DNA of 64,000 nt from Hofstenia miamia. Lineage: Eukaryota; Xenacoelomorpha; Acoela. Positions 25,353 to 37,996 of the stretch are shown here, piece by piece (position 1 is the first letter of the stretch; the number at the start of each line of letters is the position of its first letter). The notes beneath the pieces are model-generated. The model had not been told where the DNA came from, ran no database searches, and was given only the letters and a program-made list of their open reading frames with translations. The stretch lies in the NCBI GenBank assembly GCA_004352715.1, contig SCFE01000060.1, positions 177,379 to 241,378 of the forward strand, read 5' to 3'. The translations under genes and the position numbers were made by a program.

Positions 25353-26660
25353 GTCGATGTATATGTTGAGCTCAGTTGAAGAAATCGGGAAATGTGTATA
25401 GCATGCTTGTGTCTCAAATTGTATTTTGTCGGTGTAAAAGCGCACTTTTTGAATTTTTTATAATTTTTTTCTACTCTAATTTCATTGTCTAAATTTTTCC
25501 AAATACTAAAGGCTGCTCGATGAAAACAAGGATAGGAAATACTTTTGCAAATAAATTTATGTGATCGAGGATATTTAGTTTTAAGTAATTAGCAAAAAAA
25601 ACCTTGATTATTAGCCGTATTTATGCTTAAATAAAACTTGCCGCTGCATGAAATTGGATTTGATATAGCGCAGAAAATAGCATTTTACTTTCGTCTGTAT
25701 TCAGTGGCATGATCATGTTAATGTGCAAAATTTAATGTTTTTAGTCACCAATTAATAGTTTTTAATAATAAGTAGTCGCTTTTTGTATAAAAATGAATAA
25801 ATAAAAATGAACAATAATGTAATTGCGATAAACATAAATAATAAGTAAGTATTTAACCCCAATTTTAAACATAATATTCAGAAAAATTCTATCACTTAGA
25901 TTCATTCAAAATTTTTTGTGTTGGCACAATTTACAATATCTAGGCATATAAAACATAGTCGCTCTAAAAAGTTTCTGTTTATTCCAATTGGTGATTGGTG
26001 CTAAATATAAGGGAAAATTTGGAAAATGACACTAGATAATATTTAGCGCCATTTTCTAGATATATAAATATATATTTATATATCCATATATATATATATG
26101 GATATGTGTGTTTTTGTTTGTGTGAATGTGTTTGCTTGTTTACAGATAATGGAAATGCTGCACATTGCAAAATAATCAACATAGTGAATTTCAAAATGTT
26201 ATAGATCTATTTATTCAAATAATCAAAAGACACCTGGAAATCTCTTTATGACGATGGTACACCGCAGTGAATGTCAAGTTTGTTCGGTTGCTTTGTTAAC
26301 ATTAAATTTTTTATGTAATTATGTGAATTATTTAAAAAAATAGAGACAAAAATCTTCGTTAATATTAACATTTCATTGTCTTTTTTGACTATACATATAT
26401 ATATATATATATGTATATATACATGTATATATACTTATTTTTAAGTGAAATGAAAAACATAAACGGGCCTAGGTTCTGAAAAGCATTATCATGATCAATG
26501 CAAATGTGCGGCAAAATAAATATTTACAATTGACTACACTTTTAAATTGTATGCCTATCTTAGAATATTGTGTTCTTGGATGCATATAATAATTTGTTTC
26601 TTTATCTTGATATTTTGCATAAATATTTCTGATGTTGGATTTCCTTTAATACACTACTTA

Positions 26661-26700
<40 letters not shown>

Positions 26701-26701
26701 G
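26661..26701 (+). repeat. Compound (TA)n(GA)n microsatellite
   Basis: About 12 TA units run directly into about 8 GA units. The same compound order recurs at 41111-41159. Confidence 0.9.
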
Positions 26702-26775
26702 GAGTGAATGGGCGTATAACATAATGCAGCTTCCTAGAAGGCATCAAGTTATAATTTGCTTGAAAAAATTTATGT

Positions 26776-26895
26776 TTTTCATGAAATATTGGAGATCCCA
26801 TGCGAAATTGGAAGTCATATGATAATATTAATATCTTTTCATGAAATATTGGAGATCCCATGCGAAATTGGAAGTCATATGATAATATTAATATC
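26776..26895 (+). repeat. Perfect 60-bp tandem duplication
   Basis: Two copies (26776-26835 and 26836-26895) start TTTTCATGAAATATTGGAGA and end ATATTAATATC. I find no differences between them, implying a recent duplication or an assembly repeat. No N separates them, unlike the other duplicates. Confidence 0.9.
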
Positions 26896-28894
26896 AATGC
26901 ATTAATTTTTTCAATTTGGAATATGTATCCGTTAATATATGTTTGAGTGAGAGAAAATTTATTTGCACAAATGAAAATTCACTGGTATTAATAACAATTT
27001 AGGTTAATACATAACTGTGGAGACTAGAAAACATTTCTGTGGGTGAATTAGTTCAGAGTGTAATGAAGTATCACAACAGGAACATGACCAAATGGCTCAG
27101 GAGGCAATGGTATGGATAGGATGGGATAATAAAAATTTAGTTTTGGGTGGAATAGACATGAGACAGAAAAATCTCGTACGATGATAAGCTTGAAAATGAC
27201 TAATTGCCTTTGACAAAATTGGAATGTAGTTCTATTTATTATTGGAAACAGCATTTGCACAATATGGACAATTGTCTTTCCCTATTGGGTTAAAAATATC
27301 ATGTTGTCAGTGACACTACTTTGAATTGAATGATTCCTTAACTTATCGAGAACGCATACATTTGTTTTGACTTAACTTAAGAAATACCATTGTAAAATTC
27401 TCCAAGTCGGACAAAAATATAAATATTTGCATATAATCACTAATTTAGTACGCATGACCATCAAAAAATTTGAAGGAATTGAATTTAGGAGAAAAATCGT
27501 CTATTTTTTAAGCTTCTCTTTTATACAACAAGTGAGTTTGCAAATTATTATTATTTTATTGTATTTGGGTCGCATAATGTGTGCACACTAGTGATGTCGG
27601 GAATTGTAAAAATCAAAGAACTGTTCTGATATTAAATGGGACAAGCTTCATCTTACAAAGGAAGTAATAACTGTTACAAGGTTTTAAGAAAAAATTCATT
27701 ATCCTCGTAAGAATTTTAAAACCGGATCCATCTGCGAATTATTAATCCAATATTTTATTGAGTGAATCCCAATGAAATGCCTCTGCTTTAAACACATCTA
27801 TTTACTTAAAATTCTTGGCGTTTTATGCATAGAAGCTTTTATAGACAAAGCTCATTAAGGTGAAACTTACAAGAAAATTTAGACGAATATTTTCTTTCTC
27901 TAATGGCAATCGACTGATGGCAGATTAACCATTGATATTTGGAAAGTGTAGATTAATGAACTTTTTTGTAATAAATATGTTGTCGTTATGCAAAAACTTG
28001 AAACCTTTTAGAAAACTCGTCACAAACCGTGATGTTTCACAAGAAACCCAATTAGGTTACGTAATAACTATAATGTCCAAATGTCTATTGGCATGAAACT
28101 CCTTAGAGAATAAGGAGAACCAAAAACCTGAACAATGTTCCTTCTCCTTCATATTGGTATTCTAAAGAGCAATAATTATGTTGGTTTTATGATTTTTAGA
28201 ACTGCCGTAATTTAAAGTGTTCTTTGAAGATTAATTCATAGTTTTTCAACCGATTGTTAATCTGTACTCATTTCTTCCTACGAACAGACCAACTCAATTC
28301 AATTTCGGACACTTTTAAACGAAATTTACTTAATGTCCGTTCACTCTTGGAATTGTACCAGCAAGTCAGAAGAGCTTCTTTTAACTCTTTGATTATAATT
28401 GGGGACCATTGGAACCCGAACTAAATGAGGCAAAGTCTTGCCAATTAACTAAAATTACGAATTTTGACATGCTCATAAAAGAATTATAATCTTAACATAT
28501 AGTTTTAAGAAATGTTCAAAAAATTCAAAATTTGAAAGATGTTTTTGCAGTAAAAATAGTTGAATTTTCTTAATTATCATTTAAAGGTTAAATTATATTT
28601 GTATATTTCAAATTCAAATAAATATGCAAAAATTTACAATTTGATTTAATTCATATCTTTCGTACATGCACAAACGATTAGTTAAAGATAAAAATTAGTC
28701 ACCTAAGCTCTTTTACACATGTTAAACTAGAAACGTAATGATATGTCAAAATGACCTATAAGCTTTTGTTGTTTGCTTCATTATTCAGTCAGCAAGCACA
28801 CTAGAAGGCACATAGACTTCCAATTATGTTGATAATTTCATTAAATTTGCAGATAGTAGAAATTTTGTTTCTATTCAATAATTCTCGCATTAAA

Positions 28895-28944
28895 AACATC
28901 AGACGTCCATATATTCTTAAGGAGTGCTCGCTGTTCTAGTGTTA
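28895..28944 (-). repeat. Dispersed repeat, copy 2 of 3 (inverted)
   Basis: The reverse complement reads ACTAGAACAGCGAGCACTCC, followed by a variant of the 3843-3897 block ending GTCTGATG. Confidence 0.6.
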
Positions 28945-29214
28945 AAAGATTGGAATTACCTTTTGGGTTTCCTCATTCAAGTAGTAAATAGAAAATATTA
29001 TGAAAAAATTTATCATATTTCTTTGAGTATAAAAACAAACGACAAATATATAAAAAAAATAATTCCTCATTTAAATTAATATAGACCATGGCTTACTCTG
29101 ACTTATTTAGATAGTTCTTTTGCCATAAATGCTCTACATGGAATAATACAAAGAAAGATTGCTGAAGGTTACTTCTATGCTTCTGAATTTGAGTTACCCA
29201 CTTATTTTTTCTAG

Positions 29215-29377
29215 GACAGCATCTGCTGATATCTTGACTGTTAAGAAAAATCATAGCTTAATTTGGGCTCAAAACTGTCACCGCAAAATTTATAAAATTT
29301 GCAGTAAAATAAATCTTTGTCACAAATTCAAGACTTTTAAGTCACCCATTGCATCAATAAATGTCTGCAGAATTTGA
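29215..29377 (+). CDS. Candidate terminal exon, unknown protein
   Basis: A strong acceptor ('cttattttttctag', AG at 29213-29214) precedes an open frame of 53 residues ending at TGA 29377. It begins TASADILTVKKNHSLIWAQN and later contains CHRKIYKICSKINLCHK, a cysteine/basic stretch. The exon would be entered with two codon bases carried from the previous exon. No family is recognised, and no upstream exon or convincing poly(A) signal was found. Confidence 0.3.
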
Positions 29378-29379
29378 TT

Positions 29380-32240
29380 TTATCAAAAAAAATTCTAATC
29401 AAAATTATGTGAATTTAAGGTTATTATTTTTACGTAAGTTTTCGCTCAAAAATACACTTAATACGGTGTTGATATTTGCATATTGACATAGCATTCTTTA
29501 ATTTATTATGTAGTAGTAGAAACAGTAACTGTTAATGTTTATAATTACAAATTTTTTGCAATTCTAAGCTATTTTACATTGTGATTTAGAAGGCTTCAGA
29601 TTGCATAGTATATATCGAAAATTTAAAATATATTCTAATTATATTCCTATGTTGCAATTTCTCCTTTCAATGCTAAGCTCTCGTCAAAAGTTTAGAATTA
29701 AATAGCGTTAATAGTGCAAATTGTCTCTGCATTTTCGCGCTTAATGAACACTACTATTAGTTTTAATTAGTAAGGAATTCAAAGCTAAGGTTTTACAAAA
29801 TGCCACGTACACTTGATATTCCGAAATAGCGAAGGCATAAAAACACTTTGAAAGATGTCTAACTAACAAAGCAAACGCCTCTGAAAAAGTTTACCGAAAT
29901 TAAGCACTTCATTAAAGCTATATTCCGCTTAGCTGCAATCCAGTTTAATAGAATTATTTATTTTTATGTTGTCCTTATAAAAACAGTTTGCCTGTAAATA
30001 TTATTCCAGTAATCTAAGCCACTACAAGATTGAAAATGATATTATTTAAAGGTTTAATAAGAGCTAATCTTAAAATTATTTCAGTTTGTATAATTTAATG
30101 ATGTCATTCAACAGCAGAAAACATGATCTTCAACTTAGTGCTTACAATGCAATTGATATTGAGTAATTTTATGTATATATATATGCATATGTATAATGTA
30201 TATACATATAAGAGGATGCAAAGTTTTAACATATCTACAGGGCGCTGAATTATAAAGCCGAGCAAGGGCCTGGCTAAGCACAATTTTTTTTGCATGAACT
30301 TGAAGTTAATACATGAGAAAAGTTTATGAAAAAATGTGATTATTTTGGCTTTCCACAAAAAGCACTGGATCCTATCGAAATCACTAAATGTAGGAGTTGC
30401 ATACAGAAATCATAGTTCCAAAACCCGCATACATGTATATGTCTGCCTTCTTTATTCTTTTCTCCATAGTATTTAGCAGTGGTTTTTCGTTTTTATTAAA
30501 AATAACTTTTCGCCACAATTTTTGTAAACGAGTACACCAACTTTTCTATAACTATCGAAATGAACAAATGTTCCACATTTAACATTTACACATTGTTTTA
30601 AGTAACATCTTACAATTGGGAATATATATATATATATATATATATATAGGCTATAATGTCCTACTTAAAACCCAATATTCCTGCAGCATAATAACCAATT
30701 ATTAATTTTTGCTACAATCACTAACTATCGTGTCCATATTTTGGAAAAAAATCCCTCAATAATTAAAAAATACAATTTTCAATATATATAGATATATATA
30801 TATATATATATATAATGTATATTTCACGGTGTCAGTTTTTTCAATTTTTTGTAAAATAAAAATGTCATTCAGTTTTCCATTTTTTGCAATAATCTGTTGG
30901 TAACCTTAGCATCCTTCACCGCAATGGGTACACTTAAGAAGATTGGTAATACATATTTCTAAGTGCCTCCATTGTTTATTGCAGATTATTTCTTATCATA
31001 GATGTCGTTATTAGAACCCATTAATGGAGACTTTGCAATAAGTTTCGCAAGATTTTTATAGCAATAATATTCATAGAATAGAAATTATTTGTAATCAATG
31101 AAATCTTGTGTTGCTTAAATCTGATAGTGAAGGAAATGCCACCTTTGGGACCTGCAGAATCACTAAGTTTTAAATAATCTCTGATTATTTAATATTTTTT
31201 GTCTCTTGTCGTTCTTGCAGCTTTTTATGTTTATATGCAGTGATCAATGTTTGGCAATCCTTAAATCCCTGCGAAAAACATTGGTTGAAGTCCCATAACG
31301 ACTCTGGATAATTTAAGGTGATTATCTTAATTCTGTCAAAATTATAATTCTTACCTGTTAGAAAATCTATTCATCAATCAGATTTTAAATATAAGAATAT
31401 ATTATTTCAAATCATCAATCTAGCACTTGAACAAAAACTTGATAGCCTATCAATTTATTACAAAATTTATCCTTAAGTAGCTTTCCACGAAATTATGATA
31501 ATGTTTTCACTAACTTTCAACCAGGATTTCTGTTGCAAAAATTTATATGCATAAGGAATATCAGAAATACTTCTCTAAGAAACTATTAAGCACTGCGAAA
31601 ATAATTTCTCAGCCATGCAAGAACATATATTAAAGTGAATAACCTACTGTATACGTGTGTGTATGCATTATGAGTCAACTAGAGAGAGAAGGACTAGTAT
31701 CTTTGTAGAATCTAAGGCAAAATCTTTTCATTCGCCAATTTTCTTATGCTGTCTATAAGCACGCGTGCATATGTTAACTGGTTATCACATTAGGATAATA
31801 ATTACCTGCATTCATGAAAATATGAAACTTCAGAAATATCAGATTAAAAATAATATTTTCATTTAGTGCTAATTAATAGCTATTTTTAAGGTAAGACCCA
31901 TAAATTTCATGGCTAATGTCTTTTCCCATCCTTCTCTACTAGTCTCATGGGAATAACTACACTATGTATGTCGGAGATTTTAGCAATATCGATTTGTTTA
32001 AAACTGCATTTCAATAACGGCTTTTGTATACAATATTAGAATAATGGCGATTCGAATGACATGCGTATATAGAAAATATATGATAATTATATAGTAAATA
32101 TTTATTGTTTATTTAGTATGCAAAGCTAATAAATTTTTACTGGAAAACAAATAACTACAAGCACTTAAATTGAATGAAAGTTTATGTCATTAGTTTTAAC
32201 GTTCTGAGGTCAAACCCAACAGAAACTAACATTGATATTT
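29380..32240. other. Intergenic DNA, no supported gene
   Basis: AT-rich sequence with (TA)n at 30622-30648 and 30781-30814. Frames at 30104 (-) and 30397 (+) lack splice or family support. Confidence 0.5.
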
Positions 32241-32243
32241 CTA

Positions 32244-33187
32244 TTAACCTCGTCGCCGGCAGTGTACTCTTTTGAGTACACAAGATAAATAGCTAATCAC
32301 ATAAATAAAAATCATTGTATTGGTGCGCAATATGTTTTACCACTAAATTTAGTAAACGTATGTTATTCTATTTTAGTGCATTCTTTGCTACTACATGTTA
32401 AGCATTTTCTATAGAAAATTTTGATTGCACAAAAGTCATGTCAAAATGTTCAAGACAAACAATCAAGATATTATTAATTTCAAGCATTNNNNNNNNNNNN
32501 NNNNNNNNNNNNNNNNNNNNNNNNNNNNNNNNNNNNNNNNNNNNNNNNNNNNNNNNNNNNNNNNNNNNNNNNNNNNNNNNNNNNNNNNNNNNNNNNNNNN
32601 NNNNNNNNNNNNNNNNNNNNNNNNNNNNNNNNNNNNNNNNNNNNNNNNNNNNNNNNNNNNNNNNNNNNNNNNNNNNNNNNNNNNNNNNNNNNNNNNNNNN
32701 NNNNNNNNNNNNNNNNNNNNNNNNNNNNNNNNNNNNNNNNNNNNNNNNNNNNNNNNNNNNNNNNNNNNNNNNNNNNNNNNNNNNNNNNNNNNNNNNNNNN
32801 NNNNNNNNNNNNNNNNNNNNNNNNNNNNNNNNNNNNNNNNNNNNNNNNNTGATTTTATTTTTATTATCTGTTAATATTATGAGTTTAGTTCTTGTCAACT
32901 GTTTTGATGCATAAAAGTGGTTGCATTGCATGCCTTCTTAAATGAAGTACAATATGAAAAATAGCAGTAATGTAAGGTAACAATATATTATCCAATTTTG
33001 CATTTTTTCATTATTTGGTAATTTTACAGTCAATGTACTCAAAAGAGTACACATAAATAATATTAAAACTATGATATCAATAACCTAGCAATTTTGGCTA
33101 TTCTATGGCATTGGTTTTTTATTAATATATTCATAGAAATTTGGTAATTTAGTTTAATATTTGATGTTGTGCCTCCGACGAGGTTAA
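32244..33187. mobile_element. piggyBac-like non-autonomous element bounded by TTAA, internal gap
   Basis: The left end is TTAA followed by CCTCGTCGCCGGCA. The right end, read in reverse complement, is TTAA followed by CCTCGTCGGAGGCA. The TTAA target duplication and C-starting inverted repeats are piggyBac hallmarks. Inside are two hairpins that are reverse complements of each other: GTGTACTC-TTTT-GAGTACAC at 32262-32281 and TGTACTC-AAAA-GAGTACA at 33034-33051. piggyBac transposases use terminal plus subterminal inverted repeats, so these may be internal binding sites. Any coding part would have to lie in the gap at 32489-32849, which is too small for a full transposase. Confidence 0.75.
32489..32849. 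other. Assembly gap (N)
   Basis: 361 N bases inside the piggyBac-like element. No duplicated sequence flanks this gap. Confidence 0.99.
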
Positions 33188-33189
33188 AG

Positions 33190-34400
33190 GAAACCACCTT
33201 TATTCTAAAATAAAACAATATTAAAAAATGACATTTTTCAAGCTTATTCTTTATACAAAGCGGCTCAGTTCAAATTTATTTGTTATTGAAGCGCCCTTTG
33301 CCTTAGTTTGAGTCTATTGAAATGTTTTTGGTGACACGCAATAGTTTTGGTAGGAGTGAGTAAAATACAATGAATTTGGAATAAAGTGAATGTAATGAAT
33401 AAACGAATGATTCTTAGAAATATTGTAATGGGTTTTAAATATTTTAAATATTAAATTTGGTATTTACCATACCTTGCTTTAATTTTCAGATGAAATAGAT
33501 GTCAAAGCTCCAAATGATGGTAAGGTTGTATCACAAAAATGATTTCATTAGCTATAAATACACAAGAAATATCTACTAGTGCCAGGATTAGTAAGGTAAC
33601 CGGATTAGAGAGTCCATCTATTGCAAATATATTGGTGTTGAAACTTCTAAAATCCACTCAAGTAAATTATAGGAATTTTGTCTGTTCTCGCATAGAATCT
33701 TTGACAATTCAATATTTTATGTAGGTTATTTGCTTATCACTATGAAAAAATACTCCGAACTATTGTACATTTGGAAAGTTTTTATCAAAGTAATCTTTAT
33801 AAACATTAAGATCAAGAGCGATCTATACCTAAGGCTGGATGGTAACACAGATAGTTTGCTTTTGGCTTCTTTTGTGCTTTTTTAGCTATTCGTTTCTATA
33901 TGGACAAGAGGTTGCCTGAAAAGAGCAATCTGCTATTCAATCTAGCCACATACTAATGGAAAAACTTGAGGGTTGATTGTTCGCCTGGATAGCGTTATAT
34001 ATTAATCGCTCTTGATAGATATCAATAATTTTCCTTCCTTATGATAGATGTGGGAGGTTACTCTACCTCAACAATACTTCAGTTGCTGTCCTAAAAATTT
34101 AGTTTTTAAATTAATGATTATTTTTTATAAATTCAACATTTTTATTAATTTACACACTAGTACAAGGAAATTGTTTGTTGTCGTCACAGAATTCTTTCGA
34201 TTAAGTTTTGAGAAACTAAAAATGAAATAAAATAATAAAAGATGGAAGACACATTGCTACTTCATTGATTAAGCAAATTGATTGATTTTAAATAAATGAG
34301 GAAAACGTTTTAAGCTAATGCTTCTATTGTTATTCCGAAATTCAATTTCACTTAAAACTGAATCAAACTTTCAGAGATTAATTCTGTTCAAAGAATGCTT
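33190..34400. other. Intergenic or intronic DNA with one microexon candidate
   Basis: Apart from the possible 30-base exon at 33490-33519, no supported feature is seen. The frames at 33539 and 34048 lack splice or family support. Confidence 0.45.
33490..33519 (+). CDS. Candidate 30-base microexon
   Basis: An acceptor 'taattttcag' and a donor 'ATG/GTAAGG' bracket exactly 30 bases. Only one frame is open, reading (D)EIDVKAPND with one codon base borrowed from each side. An in-frame multiple of three with two good splice sites suggests a skippable exon. No neighbouring exon was identified. Confidence 0.25.
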
Positions 34401-34403
34401 TGG

Positions 34404-34631
34404 TCAGAAATTATCGTTTGAAATTTCACTCATCATGAATACAGGCGTAACCTTCCATTTATTTAATAGATTTTCCTGACAGATTTTATTTCGTATGTTC
34501 TTATAAGTAATTATTGCACCTGTTATTGATTTTGCATCAAATTTCACTTTCTGAAATTTTATTAAATATTTAGTGCAAACTTTTTCAATCAATTGTCCGT
34601 AGAGTAGAAGCTTAAGAAAAAACATGATCAA
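34404..34631 (-). CDS. Candidate terminal exon or small ORF, unknown
   Basis: The last 48 residues, beginning KVKFDAKSITGAIITYKNIR and ending SEISNDNF, follow an acceptor-like 'aataaaatttcag' at about 34549 and have protein-like composition. The upstream MIMFFLKLLLYG part may be intron read through. No family was recognised. Confidence 0.22.
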   Translation of the reverse strand: MIMFFLKLLLYGQLIEKVCTKYLIKFQKVKFDAKSITGAIITYKNIRNKICQENLLNKWKVTPVFMMSEISNDNF

Positions 34632-34691
34632 AGAATTACTCCTGTATTATTCAAAACGGTGACGTTAAAATTGAGTTCAAACGTATAATAA

Positions 34692-35345
34692 CAAATCATT
34701 ATGGCATGTTCCCAAAGATAAAGGAATACGATAGTATGCAAAATAAGTTCACATCTTTTTTATCCCCCCTCAGAAATCTCCTTCTAAATATTTCTTTTCA
34801 ATACTAGCACTAGTGGAGGCTGAGGCAAGGAGTCAACTGCTATGACCTGCCTGCTTTGCAATGTCTCGTCAAAATGAAATATTCTCCCCAAACCAAAATT
34901 CATTAAATTATATTGCATTTTGTAATAAACATTAGAGTATACAATATTCTTTAAAATAATTCATTTTAGTATAATTAATTTTTTACCAATATATTTTTGC
35001 TTCAATTTGNNNNNNNNNNNNNNNNNNNNNCAAATCATTATGGCATGTTCCCAAAGATAAAGGAATACGATAGTATGCAAAATAAGTTCACATCTTTTTT
35101 ATCCCCCCTCAGAAATCTCCTAAATATTTCTTTTCAATACTAGCACTAGTGGAGGCTGAGGCAAGGAGTCAACTGCTATGACCTGCCTGCTTTGCAATGT
35201 CTCGTCAAAATGAAATATTCTCCCCAAACCAAAATTCATTAAATTATATTGCATTTTGTAATAAACATTAGAGTATACAATATTCTTTAAAATAATTCAT
35301 TTTAGTATAATTAATTTTTTACCAATATATTTTTGCTTCAATTTG
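34692..35345. repeat. 318-bp duplicate on both sides of a 21-N gap
   Basis: Bases 34692-35009 and 35031-35345 are almost identical, apart from a 3-base indel in 'ctccttctaaa' and 'ctcctaaa'. They flank N at 35010-35030. This is best read as an unmerged overlap or haplotype duplicate, not a biological tandem repeat. Confidence 0.85.
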
Positions 35346-35349
35346 AATT

Positions 35350-37900
35350 GTAATCTAAGCGTTGAACAGATGATACATTCTTACAGCAAATAAAGGTCTG
35401 AAGCCGCCATTATTTATATTGTTCATATTTTACCCTGTTCTTTGTGCAAAGCGAAGGTGGTTCTGTTTATTATCCAGTTGTAGTAGAAACATAATACCAT
35501 CTTTTTAGAATCAGTGATTGTTAGCTCTTGTCAAAATATTAAGATTAAATATATAATTTAGACATCAGAAATATAAACATAATTTAACTACTATTGATTT
35601 TTAAGAAAGCCTTACCAAAATGCATATGAAAATGCACCAATTGATCAAAAGCTACAATTTATAGTTTCATTATGCTTGACTTTAACATTTAAGCTATTTT
35701 AGATTTTCAATGAAAGTTATTTCACTTAAAAAAATTTATCACAAATTAATGTATGATGTGATATCCAATTAAAAAGTAGTAGTCATTCTTCTATTTTGAG
35801 AATCTGTTTTAAAATGAAACTAGCAACAGAAATTCACAAGTTCAAAGTCAATTAAACAATTGTGTTACATTTCAGGTAGCAATATTGCATATGCTAATTG
35901 GTAATAATATTACACTATATACCTTATTATCGGGCTTTTAAGCACATGTGCTTATAAGCGGAGGTGTGCTTATATCCGAATATAATCACATGCGCTTATA
36001 AGCTGGAAAAATGCATCCCTCGAAAATTACCGGGTTTTTTGTTTTAAGCTACTTAGTAGCAACATTCATCACTTTTATGCACAGGTCTCCGTGTATATTA
36101 ATAATTGAGGTAATATTTATAACCTAAAAGAAACACTATTAATTCATGTTTATTTATATTATCTATATTTAATTCATTAATTAAAATAATTTACTTACAA
36201 GAAACAATGACAACAATTTTTTTCACTTATAATCACAGGTGCTTAAAAACGCTATAATAGAGTATGTATATTCTATAACTACGAATAAGTCTAACCCCGG
36301 AATTAACTCAATAGATGAATTTTCACTTTAGATTCGAAGTTTTAACAAATTATGCCTGCAAGCTTCTTCAAGAAAAATTATTTTGTGTTCCATATAAAAT
36401 CCTGAAGGAAGCTTCAAGATTTCAGTTATATATAATTTAATGACTTCAAAAATACGCAAGTGACACAAACATTGCTAACTTCTTTGAAATGATTTCGTGC
36501 ATGAATACCAAACAAATATCAAGCTTCATTAATGAAATTGTACCAATGAATATAAATAATGTACCAATACTGATATGATTAAAATTATTAAATAAAAGCG
36601 TAGTATTTGAATCTTATGAAAAAATCTCTTAGATCTTGATTAAATGCTCTTTGTAGTTCTATCATCAACTTGATACAAATATTAAACTTTGATATAAACA
36701 ATTATCACTGCTAAATCTTGGAACTATCAAATTGAATAATTTCTATTTATAAATGAAATTAATCCAATAGTTTGTATATAGTTGATTTAATCATTAAATA
36801 TATGAGATTTAATTTTAAATAATGGAAAAATCCAAGCTACAGAAATGACTATAACGATTAATGCAAAGGATTATGCAATTTGCTAATATTTCAAATTGTT
36901 GGTGACCGAATGGCTTTGGATATACTTATTGTACACCTGCGAATAGTATTTTATTTAATAATTAATTTACAAACTATTGTCTGTTTTGAAGTTACGTCAC
37001 CGCATGACCCTTTAGACATGGAGATTTGGAGTAATAAAAAATTTAAAGCTTTCAGACGATAAAATCCCTGACATTGCAAATTCTTGGCATTTATACTGGT
37101 GGTAGCCTCCGATTTTCGAAATTCACGCTGCATAATTGATTAAGAGATGTTCACGGGATATGTAATCAAAAATCAAATACAGTGTTGCAAAAGGAAATGT
37201 GATAAATCCTTTGCTAGTATATACGTCTTTCCATTCGATTACACGAAATAAAAAATCAAAGATCAATTTATATTCAAGTAAGCAAGGTGTTCATTGTTTA
37301 GCAGTTGGATAAAATAACGAACTCATTCATATAGACAGTATGATACCGAGTAAATATAATCTGCTGTTGCTTAACAAGCTCTTTCTTATTTTAAATATTC
37401 AAAAAAACTGCAATGTTTATTGAAAAGTTATAATTAATTTCGACAAAGAATGACAGATTATTGACAGCGCGACATTCAATTCTAATGAAAAAATTCATTG
37501 TTATTTTTATTTTATAGTGCAGACACTTAAGAATTAAACAGTATTTAAAAAACTAAGCTCAAATGTAAAAGTTGCAAAAATGCATGACATATAAATTTTA
37601 AATATTTGAAGCACCAAAGCTCAAAAACTGAAAATAATAAAAATACTGAACTCAAATAAAGCAGATGTTTTAAAGATTTAAAAATAATTGCAATTGTAAA
37701 TCGAAAGTTTTGATAAGAATCTTTTTTCGCACACTTAGATTTGTTAACTTAACTACTTGTAATTTTACAGAGTAATACCATAAAACAAATTCTAAAAAAA
37801 CCATTGTTCGCTATTAAATATTGACAGAAATGAAAGAAGATACTATTGAATGACATTAAATCAATTGAGGAGGTTATAAATAAGAAGAAAATATCAAAAT
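35350..37900. other. Intergenic or intronic DNA
   Basis: It contains one pogo-like element (35922-36262). Opposed short frames at 36880-37133 overlap on both strands; neither has good splice sites. This region could hold introns of the minus-strand gene that starts at 37996. Confidence 0.45.
35922..36262. mobile_element. Short inverted-repeat DNA element, possibly Tc1/mariner-pogo type
   Basis: The left end CCTTATTATCGGGCTTTTAA, and the reverse complement of the right end CTCTATTATAGCGTTTTTAA, form imperfect terminal repeats. These extend through AAGCAC and TTATAAG for nearly 40 bases. Internal GCTTATAAGC words are repeated near the left end. The flanks have TATA/TAC sequence but no unambiguous TA duplication. 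There is no coding capacity, so superfamily assignment is tentative. Confidence 0.55.
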
Positions 37901-37910
37901 AATCACTTAC

Positions 37911-37996
37911 TTGATTCTAAGAATAAGAGCAGCTACGAATAAGGTAAGTAGAAATCCAGCAACGCAGAGTAGACTTATTGCACGTACGGAGCTCAT
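37911..37996 (-). CDS. First coding exon with membrane anchor or signal peptide, unknown gene
   Basis: The frame starts at ATG 37996 (read on -) and encodes MSSVRAISLLCVAGFLLTLF and eight more residues (VAALILRI), ending 'AATCAA/GTAAGT', a consensus donor. A short polar N-terminus with one Arg precedes an uninterrupted hydrophobic helix, as in type II signal anchors of Golgi enzymes or uncleaved signals. It leaves two bases of a codon at the splice site. Later exons should lie at lower coordinates, and none was recognised. GC content and codon choice exceed the surroundings, supporting a real exon. Confidence 0.55.

Larger units (their letters stand above)
25400..29150. other. Intergenic DNA with microsatellites and a local tandem duplication
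   Basis: Contents: (TA)n mixed tracts at about 26060-26102 and 26394-26435, a compound (TA)n(GA)n at 26661-26701, a 60-bp tandem duplication at 26776-26895, and a copy of the dispersed repeat at 28895-28944. No supported gene was found. Confidence 0.5.

Noticed and set aside
24892-25445. Frames of 150-170 residues over the (TA)n gap
   Set aside because: They consist of Ile-Tyr repeats and N. Only the Penelope segment at the left end is meaningful.
36880-37133. Opposed 60-residue frames on both strands
   Set aside because: The + frame ends TSPHDPLDMEIWSNKKFKAF, which looks protein-like, but neither strand has good splice signals or a recognisable family.
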